The notes under the pieces were generated by a model. The model did not search any database and was not told the DNA's origin. It saw only the letters and a list, made by a program, of their open reading frames with translations. DNA of 51,107 nt from Acinetobacter pollinis (GTDB taxonomy: Bacteria > Pseudomonadota > Gammaproteobacteria > Pseudomonadales > Moraxellaceae). The DNA lies in assembly GCF_015627175.1 (NCBI RefSeq), contig NZ_VTDQ01000017.1, positions 1 to 51,107 on the forward strand, read 5' to 3'. This document shows positions 8,816 to 16,495 of the stretch, piece by piece; within the stretch, counting starts at the first letter, position 1; each line of letters begins with the position of its first letter. The position numbers were made by a program, and so were the translations under genes.

Positions 8816-9166
8816 TTAATTAGACGTTTCAGAGAAAAACTCAAGAATCATTACGCCCACTACAATAAACCCAATACCAATATAGGCAGGAAAAGTCAAT
8901 TTCTGATCTAAGAAAAAATGTGCAACAACGACACAGCCTATCGTTCCTAGACCTCCCCACAATGCATAAACAATTCCAGTAGGTAAATATTTTAAAGCCA
9001 TTCCTGCAAATACAAATGTAATCGCATAAAATACTAAACTTAATGCAGTCGCCTTATAATTGGTAAACCCATTGGCCTGCGTCAAAAAAAACATCATCAA
9101 AACATCGACGACAATAATTCCAAATAAATAAAGATACCCCATATTGGAAACTATGAATGTGCGCAT
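8816..9166 (-). CDS. Small multidrug resistance (SMR) family transporter with Asp at the usual Glu position
   Basis: A 116-residue inner-membrane protein with four hydrophobic helices and SMR family landmarks: GFTNYKATALSLVFYAITF, LPTGIVYALWGGLGTIG (EmrE IPTGIAYAIWSGVG) and a C-terminal FIVVGVMILEF. SMR proteins work as dual-topology dimers that exchange protons for cationic compounds. In helix 1 the alignment YLFGIIVVDVL against EmrE YLGGAILAEVI puts D21 where the essential glutamate E14 normally sits, an unusual substitution. The first ATG is kept because GAGAA lies just upstream on the minus strand; M9 would give an EmrE-like length but has no Shine-Dalgarno. Drug specificity cannot be stated. 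Confidence 0.85.
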   Translation of the reverse strand: MRTFIVSNMGYLYLFGIIVVDVLMMFFLTQANGFTNYKATALSLVFYAITFVFAGMALKYLPTGIVYALWGGLGTIGCVVVAHFFLDQKLTFPAYIGIGFIVVGVMILEFFSETSN

Positions 9167-9269
9167 AAAATTCTCAAATTAACTTTTTTTGATACTGTAC
9201 TTTATCTAACAGTAGAAATAAGATAGATATTTCATAGTTTTAGATATTTTCTAAAAAAGTATATAGTTT

Positions 9270-9653
9270 ATGAGTTTTGTACGTATGCGAACCAAAAAGT
9301 TATCGCTTGTGGTTGTTCCATTGTTATTGACTGCATGTAGTCAAAATAATGATATCTTACAACAAGATGTATATAATAATCAGTACAACTGCCAACAAGA
9401 TTGGCACCCTGATCTGTGTGAGCAGCAACCGAATTCAAATGCCAGCGCTAAAATACTTTTTCTTGGACCACAATATTATAAAACAGTTCGCAAGGTTCGC
9501 TACTTAGGAAGTATTATTACTCGTTCAGGAAATAATTATAAAAGCTATCGACCAATTATATCAGCAGCTATTCATACTGGGGCTAAATCAACACCTGTTG
9601 CACGTAGGGGCTTTGGCAAGTCTGATCAAATCAATGGCTCAGGTGGAGGATAG
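9270..9653 (+). CDS. Small lipoprotein, YgiB/DUF1190-like
   Basis: A 127-residue protein with a lipoprotein signal peptide: basic start MSFVRMRTKK, hydrophobic stretch and lipobox LLTAC with C23. The mature part has two further Cys in NCQQDWHPDLC, a basic middle and the C-terminus ARRGFGKSDQINGSGGG. The RGFG-S ending and the early paired cysteines resemble the DUF1190 protein YgiB, although this protein is shorter. The gene directly precedes a YgiC-like ATP-grasp gene, whose Shine-Dalgarno lies inside its last codons, as in the ygiB-ygiC pair of E. coli. Start choice (9270 or 9285) is uncertain because neither has a good ribosome binding site. Confidence 0.65.
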   Translation: MSFVRMRTKKLSLVVVPLLLTACSQNNDILQQDVYNNQYNCQQDWHPDLCEQQPNSNASAKILFLGPQYYKTVRKVRYLGSIITRSGNNYKSYRPIISAAIHTGAKSTPVARRGFGKSDQINGSGGG

Positions 9654-9655
9654 CC

Positions 9656-10816
9656 ATGAAAAGAATGATTCTACCAAAGCGTGACCAATGGGAAAAAAAA
9701 CACATAGATATTGGTTTTGACTATTTTAATCTTCCTTCACGAGACGGCTCACTTTATTGGTCAGAGGGTGTGGCTTACGAATTTACTTTAAAACAAATTG
9801 AACAACTTGAAGATGCTTCTAATGAATTGCATCAAATGTGTCTTCACCTTGTAGAAGATATGATTCAGCAAGGTGACTACCCAAATTATTTCCAACTGCC
9901 ACAACAAGCGATTCCTTTTATTGAGCACTCATGGAAAAATCAAGCGCCTACACTGTATGGTCGTTTTGATTTTTCATACGATGGTCAAGACATCAAAATG
10001 CTTGAATATAATGCAGATACACCAACAGGATTACTCGAAGCTTCAGTAGCGCAGTGGCTTTGGATTGAGGATGTTCAGTCTATTCCAAATCGAGATCAAT
10101 TCAATAGTATTCATGAAGCATTGATTGACCAATGGAGGAATTTATATCCTTTTACAACTACAGTACATTTTGCAGCATGCCAAAGCGCAGGCCGCGAAGA
10201 TTGGGGAAATTTAGAGTACCTTATGGACACTGCTTTTCAAGCAGGCCTTAATGTCAATGAATTATCTATGGAAAATATTGGATGGGATGGAAAAGAATTC
10301 GTCGATCTAAATAACCAAACTATTGAACATCTATTCAAGTTATATCCTTGGGAGTGGATTTGGGATGAAGCCTTTTCACAGCATATCAGTACAAAAACAA
10401 ATTGGATTGAACCATGTTGGAAAATGCTTTTGTCCAACAAAGCTCTTCTCGTTGAACTGTGGAAAAAGTTCCCAAACCATCCCTTCTTACTTGAGTCTTA
10501 TGCATATAATTCTCAAACTAATTACGCTGGTAAATGGGTACGTAAACCTATCTTGGCTCGCGAAGGGGCTAACATTCGCATAATACAAGACAATATCGAC
10601 TTAGGCGAAGCATCGGGTAGCTTTTACTTTAAAGATTACGACCAAAGTGGTTATATTATGCAACGCTGGGTAGATACTCCACTACATCACGGTATGCTAC
10701 CTACCTTGGGATTATGGATGGTTGGTGATAAGTGTGCCGGCTTATCTTTACGCGAAGATGTATTTGACATCATTGGGAATGATGCACATTTTGCAGCACA
10801 CTATTTTGTTGAATAA
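9656..10816 (+). CDS. ygiC: Glutathionylspermidine-synthase-family ATP-grasp protein (YgiC-like)
   Basis: A 386-residue protein of the GSP_synth family (PF03738), the same length as E. coli YgiC. Recognisable segments are FDFSYDGQDIKMLEYNADTP, the substrate/ATP region KPILAREGANIRI and IMQRWVDTPLHHGMLP near the C-terminus. The family fold is the C-terminal amide synthetase of glutathionylspermidine synthase without the amidase domain. The true substrate of stand-alone YgiC proteins is not settled. It starts two bases after the upstream lipoprotein stop, with a strong GGAGGA overlapping that gene's end, so translation is coupled. Confidence 0.88.
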   Translation: MKRMILPKRDQWEKKHIDIGFDYFNLPSRDGSLYWSEGVAYEFTLKQIEQLEDASNELHQMCLHLVEDMIQQGDYPNYFQLPQQAIPFIEHSWKNQAPTLYGRFDFSYDGQDIKMLEYNADTPTGLLEASVAQWLWIEDVQSIPNRDQFNSIHEALIDQWRNLYPFTTTVHFAACQSAGREDWGNLEYLMDTAFQAGLNVNELSMENIGWDGKEFVDLNNQTIEHLFKLYPWEWIWDEAFSQHISTKTNWIEPCWKMLLSNKALLVELWKKFPNHPFLLESYAYNSQTNYAGKWVRKPILAREGANIRIIQDNIDLGEASGSFYFKDYDQSGYIMQRWVDTPLHHGMLPTLGLWMVGDKCAGLSLREDVFDIIGNDAHFAAHYFVE

Positions 10817-10830
10817 TCAAATATTTATGA

Positions 10831-11304
10831 CTAAATTGAATGTAATGCAACACGTTTCATATAAAATACTAAACGTGTAAAAAAGAGAATTTGTAAAAAA
10901 ATTGTAAATGCAGAGATACACCATTCATACCAATCGTCAAAAGCTGTACCAGACAAATGAAGCATGGAATAAAGACCCAATAACACCAAACCAAATATAA
11001 TACCTGCAACTGTTGTCTGTACTAGTATTGGGAAAGATAGTGCAGTTATTCTCCCTAAGAAGTGACTTCCATTGTCACCACCATTGGCTTTATACGCACG
11101 CTGAATACCATATACGATAATCGTGATGGTTAAAGCACCTTCTACTCCAATAATACGAGTATCCACATAAGGAGAATACATACCATAGTAATAAACCAAG
11201 GTAACTAAAACTGCTGTGACCAAGTAATAGTTCTTATAATGTTTTTTTTCTAAAGTATTGGCTGATAACTCATGTGCTAAAGCTTTCGTATTCCAAAAAT
11301 ACAT
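10831..11304 (-). CDS. Hypothetical four-helix membrane protein
   Basis: A 157-residue protein that I do not recognise. Four hydrophobic segments are seen at roughly 26-43, 51-66, 92-113 and 125-148, with a polar loop RAYKANGGDNGSHFLGR between the second and third. The N-terminus MYFWNTKALAHELSANTLEKK is cytoplasmic by charge. It converges on ygiC with only 14 bases between stop codons. No cofactor or catalytic motif is visible. Confidence 0.6.
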   Translation of the reverse strand: MYFWNTKALAHELSANTLEKKHYKNYYLVTAVLVTLVYYYGMYSPYVDTRIIGVEGALTITIIVYGIQRAYKANGGDNGSHFLGRITALSFPILVQTTVAGIIFGLVLLGLYSMLHLSGTAFDDWYEWCISAFTIFLQILFFTRLVFYMKRVALHSI

Positions 11305-11397
11305 TACTTTATATTCTCATATCTTATATGCTCATATACTTTACGCATGCCTTTCAAAAATTTAAAGTTAATTTTTAAAAATAAGCACTTCAAATTT

Positions 11398-11424
11398 AAA
11401 AAAGCTCATCTAAATTGATGAGCT
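11398..11424 (-). terminator. Rho-independent terminator after the His/Cys-rich gene
   Basis: Stem AGCTCATC / loop TAAATT / GATGAGCT with a T run on the minus strand (A run at 11398-11403 on plus). It lies 16 bases beyond the stop of the gene at 11440-11778. Confidence 0.8.
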
Positions 11425-11439
11425 ATTTATTTTAATTAA

Positions 11440-11778
11440 TTACTTCTTTTCTAGGACTTCAACAGGCCCATGATTATCGCAATGGCCATTGTGTTGATGA
11501 TGTAAATGTCCATCAACTAAATAGTCCACATGATCTCCATGTGGGACAGCTTCATGCCCACAGTTTGGTCCATGCACATGTCCTTTTTCGTGACCTGAGC
11601 ATTCATGCCCCTGAGTACACTCTTCAGGATTCTGATCATTTACAGGCAGCACATGTTCACCTTGTGTTTCATTTTGCAAGTGACCATCTACCAGATAATC
11701 TACATGGTCATCGTGTTTAATTGCAGTATGTCCACAGCTTTTTCCATGTACATGATGATCATTATGTTCTGTTGTCAT
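11440..11778 (-). CDS. His/Cys-rich duplicated-module protein, probable metal binder
   Basis: A 112-residue soluble protein without signal peptide, very rich in His with several Cys. It contains two copies of a 24-residue module, residues 11-34 and 69-92, identical at 18 of 24 positions. Each has the pattern HG-x2-CGH-x4-H-x2-HVDYLVDGHL. A CTQGHECSGHEKGH linker joins them, and a further His-rich tail HHQHNGHC follows. Spacing of Cys and His suggests zinc or another transition metal, but no enzyme family is recognised. It has its own terminator and lies divergent from piuA. Some database entries for such proteins carry enzyme names that nothing in the sequence supports. Confidence 0.75.
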   Translation of the reverse strand: MTTEHNDHHVHGKSCGHTAIKHDDHVDYLVDGHLQNETQGEHVLPVNDQNPEECTQGHECSGHEKGHVHGPNCGHEAVPHGDHVDYLVDGHLHHQHNGHCDNHGPVEVLEKK

Positions 11779-12115
11779 TTCTATTCTCCATCATTAAGTT
11801 GCACATTTTATAAACTACACAACCACCTTAACATAGTTTTTTTAGATTGTAATCTCACTAAGGCACTTCGCGATATCAAGTCATAGTCAGTAATTCATGA
11901 ATAATATAATCCAAAATTTTAGTATTTATGTTGATCTAACATCTTATTCATTTCGATTTTAATTTTCTTAGGTTTTCCTTAGGAAATTCATAAAATATTC
12001 ATAATCATTGAAATATTCAATTACAACAATAATAGCATTGGAAATATAGATATAAAAAAATAATATTAAACAAAAACTTACCTAGAATTAATCAATTTTT
12101 TCCAATTTTGTAAAT
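11779..12115. other. Intergenic region before piuA
   Basis: About 340 AT-rich bases between the divergent His/Cys-rich gene and the Fur-like site of piuA. It holds a 13-bp palindrome TTTCCTTAGGAAA at 11974-11986, next to a second CTTAGG. No ORF or RNA gene is supported. Confidence 0.4.
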
Positions 12116-12134
12116 ACTAATAATTATCATTTAT
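12116..12134 (+). promoter_or_regulatory. Fur-box-like site before piuA
   Basis: Read on the minus strand, ATAAATGATAATTATTAGT matches the 19-bp Fur consensus at 13 positions. It lies about 75 bases before the piuA start, a plausible operator position. Confidence 0.5.
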
Positions 12135-12207
12135 AATAACACTAGCAGTACATATATTAACAAACGGATTGATAAATCTCTTAATTCGTACATGAGGAAT
12201 CAATGGG

Positions 12208-14454
12208 ATGACGAAGAAAGCCATCAACAAACGTAACCACACCGCAAAAACTGTTGCTCTGGCAATCACTTTGCCTAACCTTGCATTTGCTGCAACATCA
12301 GAGGTAACGGACTTACCTACGATTGAAAGCTCCTCACATTCAAACAGCCATTATGCAAAACAAAGCTCCTCTGACAAAAGAACACAAGTTTTAAGAGATA
12401 CCCCACGTACCACACAGATCATTACCGAAAAAATATTAAAAGAACAAAACCTACTCTCTCTCCAAGATGCGCTTTCGACCACACCGGGTATTTCTTTTGG
12501 TGCTGGTGAAGGAGGTGGCGGTTATGGTGATAAAATTACGCTACGCGGATATGATGCAACAAGTAATATTACAGCAGATGGCTTAAGAGATACTGCCCTC
12601 ACCACACGCAGTGACTTATTTAACTATGATGCTGTTGAAGTCACAAAGGGCGCTAATTCCGTTGAAAACGGCGCAGGTCAAGTCAGTGGCGGGGTCAATC
12701 TTGTGACTAAAGCAGCTAAAGATCAAGATTTTAACAATCTTTCTGTAGGCGTAGGTACCGACCATTACACTCGTATAACAGGTGATTTTAATAAAGTTGT
12801 GAATGATGATGTTGCTTTTCGCTTAAATGTGATGGGACACAAAAACAACTATGCTGGTCGCGATGAAGAATTAAAGCGTTGGGGTATTGCACCATCTGTA
12901 ACCTTTGGTATTGGCGAAAATACTAAAGCGACCCTATCTTATGTTCATCAAGAAGACGATAACGATCCACAATATGGTGTGCCTTATTATAACGGACGTG
13001 CTGTTCCGGGTATCTCAAATAAAAATAATTATGGATATACAGACTTAGATAATGTTCGAATTACAAATAATACTGGTTTATTAAAAGTAAAAACCGAAAT
13101 TACAGACAATGTTCAATTTAACTCAGTCACTCGCTTAAGCGACATACATCAAGTTTCTGTCATTTCAGCACCACAAGGAACGTTCTGTTTAGCCAATGGA
13201 ATGGCACCAACAGCTTATACTAATTCAAATACAACAGGTTATACAAAATGCTCTGCCCCTAGCCAATATATTGTCAGTGGCCCACGTGGATTTAAAAGAG
13301 ATACAGAAACCAAGCAAATTGCAAATGATAGTAACTTTAAAATTAAGTTTGGTTCAGAATATATAAAAAATACACTCATTGTAGGTGGTGGATTTAGCCA
13401 AGAAGATTACACGCTCAAAAGTGGAAGTTATTTAAATAATGCAAATGGTTCAACCAGTACTCGTCCGAATATGGATGTTTACAACCCAAACCATGTTTGG
13501 AATAACTCAACAAATTATATCCAAGCAGACAGCCGCAGTGGCTCTGGAAGCTTAGATACCTATTATGGCTATATTTTTAATAACACTAAATTTGGTTCAC
13601 ACTGGTTACTCGACTTAGGTGCTCGCTACGATCGTACAGATGGTGTTTACCGCGATATTAATGGTGCTGTTACTGGTTCTCAAAATGCCAACCTATTTAG
13701 CTATAGCGGCGGCATTACATTTAAACCAACAGAATCGACTAGCCTATATATCAGCTATGCGAACTCTCAAAAGCCAACCATTGGTGTTGCAAGTGAAACC
13801 TGTACAAATACTTCTGCAAACAACACATGTAATGTTAAGCCTGAAAGCGCTGTAAACTATGAGATTGGGGCAAAGTGGGAGGTCAACCCAGACCTACTTC
13901 TTACTATTGCAGGATTTAGAAACGAACGTAATAAAGTTCGTGTTCAAGGCAATGATGGATTTAACTACGTCCTAGATGGTAAAAACTATGTAAATGGTGT
14001 AGAAGCTGGCTTAGTCGGAAACATCACGCCTCAGTGGGACATTACTGCAAGTATGGCTTGGATGAAAGGAAAATATGACCAAACCGCAGCAAATGGTGTT
14101 CAGGACTTTTCTAAGGGTGATTACTTAACTCAAGTCCCTGAATATTCAGGCAGTCTTTGGACGAACTATAAACTGAATAGTCAATGGCAAGTAGGCTATG
14201 GTGCTACATACCAAGGTAAAATGTACTTAAGCACACATACATCTGCAGCCAACAACAAAATTGCTCAAGTACAATCTGAGGACTATCTACTCCACAATGC
14301 ATCAATTACATATACAATGAATAAAAACTTAAACTTCCAGTTAATTGGGCGCAACCTTACAAATAAGGTATATTACACTCACATTAGAAATAATGGTTGG
14401 GCAATGCCTGGTGAAGGAAGACAAGCTGTATTTAACATCAACTATAGTTTCTAA
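12208..14454 (+). CDS. piuA: TonB-dependent catecholate siderophore receptor PiuA-like
   Basis: A 748-residue outer-membrane receptor. A long signal peptide (cleavage near LAFA, residue 28) is followed by a TonB-box-like TDLPTIESS. The plug at about 60-165 shows LSTTPGISFGAGEGGGGYG, ITLRGYDATSNITADGLRD, VEVTKGAN and GGVNLVTK. The barrel ends in the terminal phenylalanine NINYSF. The identification as PiuA rests on family features plus the adjacent PiuC-type dioxygenase, the conserved piuA-piuC neighbourhood of Pseudomonas and Acinetobacter. PiuA takes up catechol-type iron complexes and is an entry route for siderophore-conjugated beta-lactams. GAGGA at 12194-12198 precedes the start; a Fur-like site is upstream. 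Confidence 0.88.
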   Translation: MTKKAINKRNHTAKTVALAITLPNLAFAATSEVTDLPTIESSSHSNSHYAKQSSSDKRTQVLRDTPRTTQIITEKILKEQNLLSLQDALSTTPGISFGAGEGGGGYGDKITLRGYDATSNITADGLRDTALTTRSDLFNYDAVEVTKGANSVENGAGQVSGGVNLVTKAAKDQDFNNLSVGVGTDHYTRITGDFNKVVNDDVAFRLNVMGHKNNYAGRDEELKRWGIAPSVTFGIGENTKATLSYVHQEDDNDPQYGVPYYNGRAVPGISNKNNYGYTDLDNVRITNNTGLLKVKTEITDNVQFNSVTRLSDIHQVSVISAPQGTFCLANGMAPTAYTNSNTTGYTKCSAPSQYIVSGPRGFKRDTETKQIANDSNFKIKFGSEYIKNTLIVGGGFSQEDYTLKSGSYLNNANGSTSTRPNMDVYNPNHVWNNSTNYIQADSRSGSGSLDTYYGYIFNNTKFGSHWLLDLGARYDRTDGVYRDINGAVTGSQNANLFSYSGGITFKPTESTSLYISYANSQKPTIGVASETCTNTSANNTCNVKPESAVNYEIGAKWEVNPDLLLTIAGFRNERNKVRVQGNDGFNYVLDGKNYVNGVEAGLVGNITPQWDITASMAWMKGKYDQTAANGVQDFSKGDYLTQVPEYSGSLWTNYKLNSQWQVGYGATYQGKMYLSTHTSAANNKIAQVQSEDYLLHNASITYTMNKNLNFQLIGRNLTNKVYYTHIRNNGWAMPGEGRQAVFNINYSF

Positions 14455-14466
14455 TTTGATGCCTTG

Positions 14467-14494
14467 AATGCTTGCCTTTAACTAGGCAAGCATT
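14467..14494 (+). terminator. Intercistronic hairpin between piuA and piuC
   Basis: A 10-bp perfect stem AATGCTTGCC / TTTAACTA / GGCAAGCATT lies 12 bases after piuA and 14 before piuC, followed only by TATTTA. It could be a partial terminator or an mRNA-stabilising structure that lowers piuC expression relative to piuA. Confidence 0.6.
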
Positions 14495-14508
14495 TATTTA
14501 GGAAAATT

Positions 14509-15192
14509 ATGATTATTCAAATTCCCAATTTAATTGGTCTTAAGCATCTCAATGAATGTCGACAACTTTTACAAAAATCACCGTGGATCAATGGCAAAGA
14601 AACAGCAGGTCATCAATCTGTACACTTAAAAAACAACTTACAATTACCTATAGATTGTGATGAAGCGCAATATATGGGGCATATCATTCAAACTGCCTTA
14701 AAAAATAATCCCCTTGCATTTAGTGCGAGTCTCCCAAAAAAAATTCTCCCCCCCATGTTCAATTGTTATCAAGATCAAGGACATTTTGGCAATCACATTG
14801 ATAATGCCATTCGCTATAATTCAGAAACACAGGAATATTTAAGAACAGATATTTCATGCACTGTATTTTTCACCAATCCTGACGAATATGAAGGTGGTGA
14901 GTTGGTCATTGAAGATACCTATGGAAGCCACAGCATCAAACTTCCCGCAGGACATGCTATTTTGTACCCTTCGACAAGCTTACACAGAGTCATGCCTGTC
15001 ACAAATGGTGCTCGTATTTCATCTTTCTTTTGGATTCAAAGTTTTGTTGCATCAGATTCTAAACGCCAGATGCTCTTCGAATTAGATCAGTCCATCCAAT
15101 CTTTAACTCAAGAGTTAAGTACAAATCATAAGGATATTGTGAAGCTGACAGGTTTGTACCATAATTTATTGAGACAATGGAGTGACATGTAA
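14509..15192 (+). CDS. piuC: PKHD-type Fe(II)/2-oxoglutarate dioxygenase (PiuC/YbiX)
   Basis: A 227-residue cytoplasmic dioxygenase of the PKHD hydroxylase family. The iron ligands are H96 and D98 (GNHIDNAIR) and H159 (LHRVMPV). R169 (GARISSFFW) is placed to bind 2-oxoglutarate. These positions match E. coli YbiX closely. It lies 54 bases after piuA and is probably in the same transcript, through a hairpin. PiuC proteins are thought to act in iron-siderophore handling, but the substrate is not established. The next gene, an FMN hydroxyacid oxidase, starts 26 bases downstream. Confidence 0.9.
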   Translation: MIIQIPNLIGLKHLNECRQLLQKSPWINGKETAGHQSVHLKNNLQLPIDCDEAQYMGHIIQTALKNNPLAFSASLPKKILPPMFNCYQDQGHFGNHIDNAIRYNSETQEYLRTDISCTVFFTNPDEYEGGELVIEDTYGSHSIKLPAGHAILYPSTSLHRVMPVTNGARISSFFWIQSFVASDSKRQMLFELDQSIQSLTQELSTNHKDIVKLTGLYHNLLRQWSDM

Positions 15193-15218
15193 TATTCACC
15201 GCTAAAGCGATAACTACC

Positions 15219-16307
15219 ATGCCCATAGAACCACACTTAACAAAAATCCCACCTCATCTACTCACCTTACTCGACTATGAACGGGAGGCAAAAAAACATC
15301 TCCCCACCTCTTATTGGGCATATTTACAAAGTGGTGCCATGAATGAAATTAATTTAAAGAGAAATCTAAAACAATTCGCCGATGTTAATATTTTACCGCG
15401 TGTCCTTAATGATCTTACACACGGTAATACGCATCTAGAAATATTTGGGCAAGACTATCCACACCCTATTTTTCTTGCACCTATTGGTCATCAAGCCCTC
15501 TTTCATCCCGAGGCAGAGCAAGCAACCGCATTAGCTGCCGAAGTAATGCAAAGTAATATCATATTAAGTACCTTTACCAATACACCATTACAGGCACTTA
15601 AAAAGGAAAACCCTTTTAAGTGGTTTCAACTGTACTGGCAAGGCAACCGAGAAAAATCATTACAACTCATTCGACTTGCAGAGAAACATAACTACAAAGC
15701 CATTGTCATTACAGTAGATGCACCACATAAAGGTATTAGAGATACTGAAAGACAGGCACAGTTTGACCTACCTCCAAACATGTATCATCCGCATACAAAA
15801 GCACATTTAGTTGCAGAAAATTTACAGCCTCATCAACATCCTCTTTTTGATGGCCTGATGCAACTTGCACCAAAATGGGCAGATATTCACTGGTTAGTAA
15901 AACAGACAAAATTACCTATTGTTTTAAAGGGAATTCAACATCCTGCCGATGCCAAAATTGCGCTAGAACAAGGAATTCAAGGCATTATTGTTTCAAATCA
16001 TGGTGGCCGAGTACTAGATACTACCCCCACCACACTTTCATCATTACAAAAAATTCGTCAAGTCGTTCCTCATAATTATCCACTTCTACTCGATGGTGGT
16101 ATTCGACGTGGAACCGATGTATTTAAAGCAATTGCTTTTGGGGCAAATGCTGTACTTATTGGTAGGCCATATATTTATGGCTTGGCAACCGCTGGCGCTT
16201 TAGGCGTTGCACATGTCATTCGTACACTCAAAGAAGAGTTTGAAATTACTATGGCTTTGGCAGGAACAGCCACCTTAAAAGATATTTCTTCGGACTACAT
16301 TGCGTAA
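15219..16307 (+). CDS. FMN-dependent alpha-hydroxy-acid oxidase/dehydrogenase
   Basis: A 362-residue TIM-barrel flavoprotein of the LldD/glycolate oxidase/lactate oxidase family. Visible residues are Y139 in QLYW, T165/D167 in ITVDAPH, K237 in VLKGI (FMN), and the active-site block SNHGGR with catalytic H261 and substrate-binding R264. DGGIRRG and GRPYIYGLA form the FMN phosphate site. There is no membrane-binding insertion like that of membrane L-lactate dehydrogenases, so a soluble oxidase-type enzyme is more likely. It sits directly after piuC, which suggests a role linked to iron limitation. The substrate is unknown and the gene name lldD is deliberately not used. Confidence 0.85.
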   Translation: MPIEPHLTKIPPHLLTLLDYEREAKKHLPTSYWAYLQSGAMNEINLKRNLKQFADVNILPRVLNDLTHGNTHLEIFGQDYPHPIFLAPIGHQALFHPEAEQATALAAEVMQSNIILSTFTNTPLQALKKENPFKWFQLYWQGNREKSLQLIRLAEKHNYKAIVITVDAPHKGIRDTERQAQFDLPPNMYHPHTKAHLVAENLQPHQHPLFDGLMQLAPKWADIHWLVKQTKLPIVLKGIQHPADAKIALEQGIQGIIVSNHGGRVLDTTPTTLSSLQKIRQVVPHNYPLLLDGGIRRGTDVFKAIAFGANAVLIGRPYIYGLATAGALGVAHVIRTLKEEFEITMALAGTATLKDISSDYIA

Positions 16308-16380
16308 GAAAACCATTGACAGCTTTTTAAATATCACTTAATTTAAGGACACACCCCCCTAAAACTTACTCCCTAATAAA

Positions 16381-16421
16381 ATTAGATTGTCTATCTACAT
16401 AGATGATACAGACAGCCTAAT
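16381..16421 (+). promoter_or_regulatory. Nested inverted repeat upstream of leuA
   Basis: Outer arms ATTAG-AT-TGTCT (16381-16392) and AGACA-GC-CTAAT (16410-16421) pair except for two central positions. Inside is a second perfect repeat ATCTA-CA-TAGAT (16393-16404), followed by GATAC. It lies about 75 bases before the leuA start. It may be an operator or an mRNA leader hairpin. No leucine-rich leader peptide was found. Confidence 0.4.
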
Positions 16422-16495
16422 GCCACAAAATTTAATAATGTAGCTTTGCAATAACTCTACCCATCATGTATGGCTACAAACAGGAGTACTTCAAA

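Noticed and set aside
11974..11986. Palindrome TTTCCTTAGGAAA as an operator for piuA
   Set aside because: It is short, lies over 200 bases from the gene and does not resemble Fur or another known site; listed only in the intergenic description.
16466..16495. Leucine attenuation leader peptide before leuA
   Set aside because: The short in-frame stretch MYGYKQEYFK contains no leucine and is only an N-terminal extension of the leuA frame.
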